DNA of 64,000 bases from Zygnema cylindricum. Its lineage: Eukaryota > Streptophyta > Zygnematophyceae > Zygnematales > Zygnemataceae. The first letter of the stretch is position 1; each line of letters starts with the position of its first letter. The notes below the pieces were generated by a model. It was not told the DNA's origin. It searched no databases and saw only the letters and a program-made list of their open reading frames with translations. This document shows, piece by piece, positions 55,496 through 64,000 of the stretch. The position numbers were made by a program, and so were the translations under genes. Location: contig JBBHKE010001655.1 in NCBI GenBank assembly GCA_037447655.1, positions 1 through 64,000 of the forward strand. The letters are read 5' to 3'.

Positions 55496-57640
55496 TGTCA
55501 TGGCGTAAGACGTCAACGCGTATTATGCTTTAATTGTGTACTAATTCATGTTTCGGTGACGTGACACGTTCATATCCGAGAGTACAACTAGAGATTCGTA
55601 CGGGACAAAGGTTGGAATGTACTCTCGTACGGCGCCACGGGAACACGATGTGAAATCAGCGTGGAACCGGACCGCGGTACAGCATTAGACGTCAGATGTT
55701 AGGAATTCAAACGGCTACAAACCTGACAGGTGTCTGAAATCATGAACCCTTGGAGGTTCATGCATCATTTTTCCTTAGCTTAGGGAGGGTTTTCATCCTC
55801 GAGGTGTAGATATAAGGCAGTCTGAGGCGGCCACGTAGTGGCCGTGTCTTGAAACTGGCAGCGTTTTAACATAGAAACCTGCTTGCTCAAAGACATGTAG
55901 GAATTATAGTAGCCGAACAGATTGGTGAAAGCATAGGATAAATGCCATTTGGCGAGATAGTAACTTTTGCAAATTAAGTACGGGAATCCAACATTGGAAG
56001 GTTGTCTTTTTCTGGCAGGATTTTTTCTCGGGATTTGTGGAACATTGTGATCTTACGGTTTCCACCTAATATTTAGTGACAGGCTAGTTTTGAGAAAGGG
56101 TTTTTCCTTTTTCAAACCAATAGTTTTATGCAAGTTATTGTCTCTGAGCTTCTTCTTCTCTTTGTATTAAGACCTTACCTAATTTACCGGCGCAAGCCAG
56201 CCTGCAAGGTTTCCCTCCAGACTGTGTTCTACTTGTTGTGGTATACGAATTGTGTTGTGCTGATTTGGTGTTTTCTTGCAGTCAGAGCGTCGACTTTGCG
56301 GTATAGTTCCAGTCCTATCCGGCTTTGTGGGAATACCGACTATCTCGTCTCCTTCAACCGGTTAGGGAAGGGTTCTTGTCCGTTGATTGGACCTGTAGGG
56401 AATATTGATGACTTCAGGGCCTAGTGGCTACTGACGCAAATATTCCCGTACTTAATTATTTTCCTTTCTAATTTTCTTTATTCCTTGTGTCAATTGTTTT
56501 CTTTCTGTGTAGTTTATATTCATTCGTTTCATTTTTAATTAATTTTATTCCTGGTGCCTTCTGTCTAGTTGGTATTGAATTTGTTGAAAAAAAAGTATAA
56601 TATTTTTGTTATGCTTTGATTCCATTTTATTTGTTGCCTACTTTGTTTTTAAGTTGCTGAATGTGAGATTGTTGAACTGTCCGGTATCGTTTTCCCTTCT
56701 TTCTTCCTACCGGATTAACTCACTCAAAAAACCTAAAAAACTTAAAAACTCATAAAAAAAAAACCCTAAGTAAAAAAAAAAAAAATTATATATATATATA
56801 TATATATATTAGGTTGCACGAATTATCACAAAAATTATCATTGCTTTATAGACGAGCAGAGCGTGGCATAGTGCTGAACCGCGTGCCCTAACAGGCTACT
56901 AACTACGTTGGTATTTTAAGCTGTGATCTCTGTTCGACGATTCGGAAGTGGAGGGAGGTTGGAGCATCGCTGGGAGACCTTACCGATCGCTCCAGGTGAG
57001 AAATCGGGTCCTTGTGGTTGCAGGCGCGTGATAGGTTGTTAAGCGCGATAACCTAGAGGGGTTAGGATATGACCGAAGGCTGTGCTTTCCTTTTGGCATA
57101 GGCATTGTGGTTGCATTTTCTTTAGATCTGACCGTGATTGGTCTTGGATAGCGACTTCTTGTCTATTACACCTGGCCTTGTTGGGCCAGGATAATTTCCT
57201 GTTTTATTACATCTGGCCTTGTGGGCTTTAGATAGTTTCCGATTTTCTACATCTGGCCTTGTGGGCCTTGAATAGTTTCATGTTTTATTAAATCTGGCCA
57301 CAAGTGGCCTTGCATAGGTGACATGTTTTTTCTTGAAGTGGCTTGAAGTGATTTATTGTGGTATTGTTTAGATCTGGCTGTGACAAGCCTTGTTAGGGTC
57401 GTTCACGATTAGACTAACCCCTGTGATACAGAATAGATCAAATCGTTCGGGGGTGCTTGGTTGTGTGGGTTATTGTTTGCGTGAATTTAAAGACTTCTTG
57501 TGTGACGTGATCAATAGATCTGGTAGTGGGCATATGCCCACTGACCTTGAGTAGGGTCCGACATCTAGTTGTATCCGGATAGGACGACCGTACTACTGTT
57601 GGTTTACATGCCAACAGACTGGAACAATTTACCGTTTCCA
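55496..57640 (+). mobile_element. Putative 5' LTR of the gypsy-type element
   Basis: The sequence changes abruptly from copia LTR to TGTCATGGCGTAAGACG at 55496. A TG...CA span could end at TTTCCA (57640), followed by a possible primer site GTTGGTACCACTAGGAG at 57641 and then Gag. 57167-57330 has four imperfect copies of ACATCTGGCCTTGTGGGC. (TA)n lies at 56788-56810. The boundary is inference; the second LTR is not in the window. Confidence 0.4.
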
Positions 57641-57688
57641 GTTGGTACCACTAGGAGCTCCAGTCTTTAGTGTGGACCAGATCAGGAA

Positions 57689-58612
57689 TTGTTTCCCGCC
57701 CGCTCACCTCTTGTCAAGTTTTTAGGTCATACTGGTCAGTCTGCTCAGTCTCAGCTTACAGGTTCACCCGGCTCTAGATCTGGTATTACTAGCACGTATA
57801 GATCTACTTCATCTGTCTCCTCATCCTCTTCTCATAGTTGGAGGGAAGATTCAGACATAGACTCCCTTGATATCCGGGATCTAAATCTACTACCTTTGCT
57901 TTTTCCTTTGAGCGGAAATATACACACTAACTCCGATTCCTATTTTGTGGATATGGCCTCGTCCATAAACTTCGGAGGAGGTAGAAATCAGTTTTGTTTT
58001 TTGGGTCTCAAGGACACTATGTCCTTGTCACATTTTCGAATGCTTTTTGATACCGAGATGCGCGATCTCGCATTCCGGTATCAAGACCGTTATGATTTAC
58101 GGGTTGCTTTTTCGTTACTTGGGAGATACCTTAGGGGATCTGCCCTATCTCTATATACACGGAAATATGCGGCAATTTGTGCTATGACAGAAATGGCACC
58201 CGCATATTCTGGATCTTTAGCCATAACAGGCAGTCCATAAATTCTTTTCTAAGTTGCGGTACCCGCAGTTTATGACTCTGCAGGTAACGAAATTTCACCG
58301 GAAATACCTGAGGTCCCTCATCAGTTCGCCGTTGCGGCTCGGGCAGCAATTCCAGCTCGCCCTGCAATGTTGGTTCCTCTAAGGGATCCGGTATCGTTTG
58401 TCTTCAGTTTATTACAGGAAGAATACCGGATGCAGAATCCCGACCAGGTTAAAGAACTAATGAATTTTGAACGTAGCATACAAGACACCTATAAGGTCAA
58501 AGAACGTTTATCAATCTTGTCCACCATGCTCCTAAAGTTAGATAGCATTGACACAACGGTAGATCAAACTCCATCAACACTTGCGTTACACGCATTACAA
58601 AACCATCGTTAA
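57689..58612 (+). pseudogene. gypsy-type Gag, two frames
   Basis: The first frame has a Ser-rich N-terminus, then a folded-looking region (RNQFCFLGLKDTMSLSHFRM, DLAFRYQDRYDLRVAFSLLG), as in retrotransposon capsid domains. It stops at 58240. Gag-like sequence resumes at 58367 with LLQEEYRMQNPDQVKELMNF and KERLSILSTMLLKLDSI. No zinc knuckle seen. Assignment rests on position and composition. Confidence 0.5.
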
Positions 58613-58687
58613 GTTCTCTCCCTTCAAGCTATAACTCTTGAAAAGCGGTCCAGCCTCACTCCTCACATCAATTTTCTAAATAACAAA

Positions 58688-58996
58688 TTGGGCGTTTTTA
58701 CGGTTAATGGGTTTGCTCTGGCACTTCCTCTAATGGGTACAGGCGCAAAGCCAATAATCCTCGGTTATGCTTTTGCCATCAAAATAGGTCTTATGGCGGA
58801 TAAGTTACAACCCACTACCACACTTCTATTGACTTCCGCAGTTACCACAGAGCCAGTCCTCGGATTTACGATAGAACCAATATGTTTTCAGTTTCAGAGT
58901 CAGTCAGCGACGGATTTCGCAGAAATTTATGCTCATGCATTAGTCACTAAGTGTAGTGACTATGAATGCTTGGTCGGTCAAGACGTTATTTTTTGA
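58688..58996 (+). pseudogene. Retropepsin-like protease with lost catalytic Asp
   Basis: GFALALPLMGTGAKPIILG aligns with the retropepsin motif (L/M)D(T/S)GA. Here the catalytic Asp is Gly (GGT for GAT). The C-terminal ECLVGQDVIF matches the family's (D/E)xLIGxDxL. A single retropepsin domain dimerises; without Asp it cannot cleave. Confidence 0.6.
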
Positions 58997-58997
58997 G

Positions 58998-58999
<2 letters not shown>

Positions 59000-59032
<33 letters not shown>
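59000..59032 (+). repeat. Poly-G run, about 32 bp
   Basis: Near-pure G homopolymer between protease stop and methyltransferase frame. Its length is probably unstable or uncertain in assembly, and it may hide the original frame link. Confidence 0.9.
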
Positions 59033-59034
<2 letters not shown>

Positions 59035-60355
59035 GATATGCACGATCAGACATTTTCGTACAAACCTAATATTTTTTCCGGAACGCAAAATTTGCTTACC
59101 CCTTATCTCGGCACGACAACCCATGCCTACTACGGCCCATTTGGCACTGGTCTTGACAGCCTATGTCGCAGTTGGCATAGGTACAGACATTCTTGAATCT
59201 CTTACAGCGGATGAAATCTCACCAGATCCCCCAGGTTTACCAAAATTATTTAGTACACCGGGATTTATCATAAACTCTTCGGAGTTTGACCAGCTTTATA
59301 AATTTACTATGCGAATTTCTTTATCTAGTATTCCAAATCCACCCTCCATTACGATGGATCCATCCGGGTTCCTGCCCATTAAATGGACACCAGTCAATTT
59401 ACAACCTCGACAAAACGGTCTCGTTACCTTGGACCTTTTTGTAAGAATATGGACTTCACTTCTCTCATGCCTTCGAAACGGTCTTCCGATAAAGCATTAC
59501 TATTCTGTAGATATTGACCCGTTGGCCAGACGCGCTCAGTTGCACTATTGTCAAGTCTTGCACGAGCAGTATCCTCATCTCTTACCCAAGTCTGCTTTTC
59601 ACGATATGCATTCGGCGTTGCCACAGGATATCCGGCTAATAGGAAATCATCATTTAATGGAATTAAAATCAATTGATCTCCTCTTTGCTGGATGGGAATG
59701 TTAGGGTATGTCTAGGGCAGGGAAAGGTTTAGGTCTCGCAGATCCGCGTACTAAGCTGTTCTTCGAGGTGGTTCGTCTGATCCACTTCTTCCAAAAACTG
59801 GATCGTCCTTTTGGATATGTCCTTAAAAATATCGCAGTTTATAATTATCCCCGACCCACGGTTCTAGCAGATTACAAACGTATCGAATCATTGATTGGAC
59901 CATCGCTATTTATCGATGCCGCACGCCACGGTTCGCTCGCCCACCAGGTTCGGTCCAAATGGATTAACCTAGTGGACATGGGTCGGCTCCGAGAGGCTAA
60001 CCTCGTTGTCCGACCACCTAACCTTTCCATTCAGGATGCACTTCTTCCATTTCATAAGGTCCAGACATGTATACAGACAGACTATCCTCCTGCATTTGGT
60101 CTTAACATCCCGGGCCAGCCACTACGTGCACTGCCTACACTAGTTGCATATCCACACTCTCACGCATACTCACATAATGTACCGGGCTTGCTCCAGAATA
60201 CTTATATAGGTAGCTTAGAAGAACCTACTGCCGCAGAACGAGAACATCTTTTAAATTTGATCTTAGGCACCACTGTGCTCTTGGACTCACCGAGAGGCAG
60301 CGCTGTACCTTACTTGGTCGTGTCATGGATCCTCACTCACTGTTATTTGTCTTAG
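59033..60355 (+). pseudogene. Cytosine-5 DNA methyltransferase-like domain, TAG in motif IV
   Basis: Residues 131-139 VTLDLFVRI correspond to motif I (DLFxGxG, SAM binding; glycine replaced). YYSVDIDPLARR (156-167) is motif II. LLFAGWEC then TAG then GMSRAGKGLGLADPR is motif IV: the expected PCQG reads EC-stop-G, with the catalytic Cys kept. In the same frame after the stop, GYVLKNIAVYNYPRP is motif VI (ENV replaced by KNI), and IDAARHGSLAHQVRSKWINL is the motif VIII area. EPTAAEREHLLNLILG resembles motifs IX-X. About 440 residues in all. DNA methyltransferases carried by retrotransposons are known from a few algae and protists. This copy is inactive by stop and substitutions. Confidence 0.7.
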
Positions 60356-60544
60356 ACATGGGGTTCGCCGCTGGTCGATACGCACAGAACCATCCGTCTC
60401 AATCAGCTGGGGGGGGCATACACCATTCAAACACACAACTTCGAAGTCCTCACCTTCTCTTTGGGTTACAACATTTCAGCTTGCTCTTTTTCCTTTCCCC
60501 GCTAAGTTTGACACAAATCACACAATTTATGATTTTTTGGAACC
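60356..60544 (+). other. Frameshifted continuation of the gypsy-type polyprotein
   Basis: Two overlapping frames continue past the methyltransferase stop (one has VLDMGFAAGRYAQNHPSQSA). There is no recognisable motif before the LTR insertion at 60545. Confidence 0.3.
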
Positions 60545-61440
60545 TGAAATTCTGTGGTCTTTATTGACCCACAGAATGAGCAGCATATGTAAAGCCTCTA
60601 GGATAATATTTGCCCCTTCTACTTTCCCGCTGAATAAGCGCCGCCCAGGCACACAAATATTCCGACCACTCTCATTCCTGTGAGGACAAGACTCCCATGA
60701 GTTAAGCGCAAAAAGAATCACTGAATTTGCTCCCCTGAGCAGTAAGTTATGGCTCGTCAAAGATGACCTTTATAGTTACAAACTCTCTTAGAGAGAGAGG
60801 TACCTAAATATTACTAAGTCTCGGTCTGCCTACACACGACTACCTACTACTAAACCCTTGTCCAATAGGAACACTATATAGTACAAGAAAGGTACAATGG
60901 GCGATGTACTTATTGTACGACCATTGTACAACAAGGTCTACAAGGTGACACCTTTCAAATCGGAAGCCATGGTTCCTCCTCCCGTCTTCTCCGGTATCAA
61001 ATAATGTGGCGCCTCTTGGCACCGCGTGATGCTATCTCCGTATGCCGCCAAAAGCTCACTTCGCGTGGCGGCTATAATGCCGGCCGTCCGATCAAAACAT
61101 ATTTTACACGGTTCAGATTCGGTACATGCAGGAATTGCTCCTTTTGGTTATTCTGCTTTTAATTAGTTGTTGCGTTAATGTTTATATATTTATGAAACCC
61201 GTCACGTGTATCGTTTGTTAACGCCTTAATTTTTAAGGCGTTAGGCTATAGAGAATCTAGAGGTCACAGGTTCAAATCTAGACTTAGGCATCATTTAAGT
61301 AAAATACCCTTTACTTCAAAAAACTGCCACTTTCTAAAAATGGCGGCAGCCATGGCGCGCCTTTGATCCTCACTCTCTTTCTTTAAAACAAAACTAAAAT
61401 AGGGAAGTGAACTATTAATTTCCTCTTTTCAAAAAAACCT
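60545..61440 (-). mobile_element. copia-type LTR (family copy H) inserted in the gypsy-type element
   Basis: On the - strand it ends with the terminal hairpin ATTCTGTGGGTC-AATAAA-GACCACAGAAT and TTTCA (60545). The antisense tRNA-like block is at 61219-61280, GCCATGGCGCGCC near 61347. The left half is nearly identical in plan to copy A (23205-23748). No 5-bp duplication could be matched and the right border is approximate. Confidence 0.75.
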
Positions 61441-61560
61441 AGTCACATGAGTTGGTCTCTCTAAGCATACACGGCCGCTAGATCTCAAGTACCGGTACGG
61501 GCATCACCACACTGGACAGCGACATTTCCGTCTAGATGTTGGCATCACGCTGTAAATTGT

Positions 61561-63880
61561 TTGCATCAACTTCCTGTCGAGTATGAGTTGGGTCACTCCT
61601 TGATAGCAGATGAACATCTAGCATTTGCGGAAGCCATGGAAGTCATGACCATTAACACGCCTGAAAAACCAACATGGAAATTCGGAACCAGACTAACAGA
61701 AACTGAACATGAACTTTTAGATGAAGTCATAAACCAAAACGTAGACGCATTTGCTTTCTCCATGAAAGACTTAGGTCGACATGTGGAAATTAATGGTACA
61801 TTTTTAGTATTTTCTAGGTCTAAATAGAAATATAGAAAGAAGCCGAGGCAGTCTACCTCTAACTTCTCTCTCCAACTCTCAAACTTGTCGCAGTCACTGA
61901 GAAATTGGAGAGGGAGCTAGAGCCATGGCTACCTAGGCTATCTAGAGGTTTACGAGAAATTTATATTAGTTAAGGTTTATTTATTTAAAAGGAATGTGCC
62001 GGCGACAGGAATTGATCCTTGTACCTATCGGCCGGCAGACTGGAAGTAGCCGGTAGCCTTAGCCGTTAACTCTAGGATTAACATTACGTAGTATATAGTT
62101 TGATAATTATTTAAACATGTAAACGTAGGAATAATCATTTAACTGTTATTGTTTACAGGATACATAGATCCGGTAATGTATATGTACGGAATACGGTACG
62201 GGCAAGAAATCAATACCGCGCATTTATTTCTTAAGTGAAACGAATACCGCGCATGTATTTATTACGGCTACGATTAAAATCGAATCTAATCCGACGGCCG
62301 GAATTAGCGCCGAGATCGCGGAAGAATATTTCGGTGGTTTGTGGCCATCGCCACATCGGATGACGCGTGGCGAAATTAAATTGGATCGTGGAATCTTCGG
62401 AGATTATGGCATCGAATCCGGATATGTCATGTGTCGACATTTAGGCCATGTCGTACAATGTTCGTACATAAAGTACACCGGGAGCTGTACTTTTGCTTAC
62501 GGAACTGTATTCTGATTGGTTCCGTACATCAGTAGATAGAGTCTGTGAGAGAGATAGGATTTAGAAATATTAGGAGATAGGACCCTCTCTCCCAAAGAGC
62601 TTCTGTACAAAAGGTCAACTTTGACCCTCCATAACTTACATCTCAGGGGAGCAAATTCAGAGATTCTTTTTGCTATCAACTCAAGGGAGTCTTGTCTTCA
62701 TAGGGGTGCAGGTGGTCAGAGTTTTTGTCTGCCAAGGTGGCATTATTTTTGCTGAAACACAAAGGGGTCAAGATTATCCTAGAGGCTTCTTGGAAGCTGT
62801 CCACTCTGAGGACTAATGGAGGTCTCAAAGTTTCACGACACACCACTTACAAAATGTCTATTGACTTGGAAGATGACAGACGTATATTTAAGCCCAAGCA
62901 TCGCCTATCCGAAATTGAATGGGAATTTGTAGACAAACGATGCCAAGAGTTAGAAGAGGCAGGTGTGATTTATAGGTTCGATTCCACCTTTGCGGCGCCC
63001 ACCGTCATGCCCCGTAAAAAAGACGCAGAGTTACATAACGTCGCATGTGTTGGGACTATCGAGAATTGAATTCACGTACAATGCAGGACCGACATCAAAT
63101 GTCGTTGGGTGAGGACATTTTTGATCACGTGGGCGGAGCTGAATATTTTAGCATTCTAAATCTGTGACAAGGATTTAATCAAATCGAAATAAAGGAAAAA
63201 CATCGATGCAAAACTGCATTTTGGGGTAGTGACGGACGTTGGGAATGGGCGGTTATGCCTTTTGGACTGAAAAATGTACCGGCAGTATTCCAAAAAGTCA
63301 TGGACTCGGTCTTGGGGGGATGTAAGTTTGCCCGTTGCTATATTGACGATCTAATCATCGCTTCAACCTCTATACAAGAACATACAGTGCATATAGAGTG
63401 GGTGTTGAAGGAATTAAAAAAGGTAGGACTTAAATGTCATCCTACCAAATGTACCTTTAGGGCCAAAGGGGTTCCATACCTTGGGCATTTTATCTCATCT
63501 GAGGGAATTACTCCGCTAGAAGTCAAAGTGGAAGCAATTAGTAAACTATCGGCCCGAACTGATTTGACTAGCTTGCGTACGTTTCTTGGGTTAGCCAATA
63601 ATTACCGACAGTTTGTTCTTAGTTTCAGCACACTTGCATCTCCATTAAATGAACTCTTGAAGAAGTCAATCCCGTTCACGTGGGGACCCTCTCAGATCGA
63701 GGCATTTTAAGGATTGAAGGATGCACCGCTCCCATCCTCCGTCCCCCAAATCATAAATTACCGTTTTGTCTACAGACGGACTTTGGTAAGCCCGGTATTG
63801 CAACCATCCTAGCTCAGTGTGAACTCACAGGTGAGGAATATGTGGTGGCTTATGCCAGTCGGAGCAACAATCAAGCGTAG
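61561..63880 (+). pseudogene. gypsy reverse transcriptase and RNase H, interrupted
   Basis: Opens DEVINQNVDAFAFSMKDLGR, the usual start of gypsy RT, is split by the LTR at 61782-62835, and continues TTYKMSIDLEDDRRIFKPKH and EAGVIYRFDSTFAAPTVMPR. A stop at 63067 and a frameshift follow. Then MPFGLKNVPAVFQKVMDSVL and the catalytic YIDDLIIAS, FRAKGVPYLGHFISSEGI, and SLRTFLGLANNYRQFV. After a stop at 63708, RNase H begins LPFCLQTDFGKPGIATILAQ and VVAYASRSNNQA. Confidence 0.9.
61782..62835 (+). mobile_element. Solo copia-type LTR (family copy G) with CGACA duplication
   Basis: TGTGGAAATTAATGG...AAAGTTTCA, 1054 bp, perfect TG/CA ends. CGACA flanks it at 61777-61781 and 62836-62840. Removing the insert plus one CGACA restores the RT frame (GRH followed by TTYK). 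The antisense tRNA-like block is at 62007-62070 and the terminal hairpin at 62803-62832. Closest to copy F. Confidence 0.95.
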
Positions 63881-64000
63881 TCAAATTACAGTAGTTATGA
63901 GGGGGAGTGTCTTGGCGCAGTTTGGGGTATTGTGCATTTTCGACATTATCTCTATGGCAAGCCTTTTACCCTTCTTACTAACCAACTACCATTGCATTGA

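Larger units (their letters stand above)
51088..55497 (-). mobile_element. Second copia-type element (- strand), with internal deletion and LTR insertion
   Basis: Reading leftwards: truncated 5' LTR (55497-55173), primer site (55172-55158), Gag, then almost directly the purine tract GAAAATAAAGGGAG (52240-52227) and a full 3' LTR (52226-51088). Protease, integrase and RT are missing, so this is a Gag-only deletion derivative. A solo LTR of the related family sits within Gag (53079-54133). The 5' LTR is cut at about 55495 where the gypsy-type element begins. Confidence 0.85.
55496..64000 (+). mobile_element. gypsy-type retrotransposon carrying a DNA methyltransferase-like domain; continues beyond the window
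   Basis: Order: putative long LTR (55496-57640), Gag (57689-58612), retropepsin-like protease (58688-58996), cytosine-5 methyltransferase-like domain (59033-60355), gypsy RT and RNase H (61561-63880). Two foreign LTRs interrupt it (60545-61440 on -, 61782-62835 on +). Multiple stops make this copy inactive. Integrase and the 3' LTR lie outside the window or are absent. Confidence 0.75.

Overview
This window is from a nuclear genome of the green-plant lineage, very repeat-rich and intron-containing. I cannot name the species. A streptophyte alga or early-diverging land plant fits best. The reasons are GT-AG introns, telo-box (CCCTAAA) and G-box (CACGTG) motifs, hAT, PIF/Harbinger-like and Tc1/mariner-like MITEs, copia and gypsy LTR elements, and a gypsy-type element carrying a cytosine-methyltransferase-like domain. 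No bacterial operons, CRISPR arrays or intact RNA genes were found.

Only four cellular genes are supported. (1) U1 snRNP protein C on the + strand (7103 to about 11541), with its zinc finger split over three tiny exons and introns full of simple repeats. (2) A convergent, unrecognised single-exon acidic gene on the - strand (11711-13069). (3) A single-exon F-box/LRR-like gene on the - strand (17937-19136) with telo-boxes and GTACGG repeats upstream. (4) An SLC43-like major facilitator transporter on the - strand (42952-46341), whose five recognised exons join in compatible phase; its first exon is not resolved.

The rest is mobile DNA and its decay. 0.9-5.3 kb, 20.4-22.0 kb, 27.2-28.7 kb, 38.2-43.7 kb and 47.5-49.4 kb hold nested MITEs with visible target duplications: TA (mariner-like), TAA/TTA (Harbinger-like) and 8 bp (hAT). 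15.5-16.6 kb (-) and 25.3-26.2 kb (+) are broken 3' ends of a non-LTR retrotransposon, one retaining a restriction-enzyme-like endonuclease region. 31.3-36.5 kb is a degenerate copia element (+) and 51.1-55.5 kb a second one (-). Both have a primer site complementary to the initiator-tRNA anticodon arm (half-tRNA priming).

Related LTRs of about 1 kb are scattered as solo or truncated copies (23.2, 24.3, 37.2, 53.1, 60.5 and 61.8 kb). Several sit inside other elements with 5-bp target duplications. They share two features: an antisense tRNA-like segment, and a terminal hairpin just before the primer site whose arms covary between copies. 55.5 kb to the window end is a gypsy-type element ordered Gag, protease, methyltransferase-like domain, RT/RNase H. 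It has an in-frame TAG in methyltransferase motif IV and two LTR insertions.
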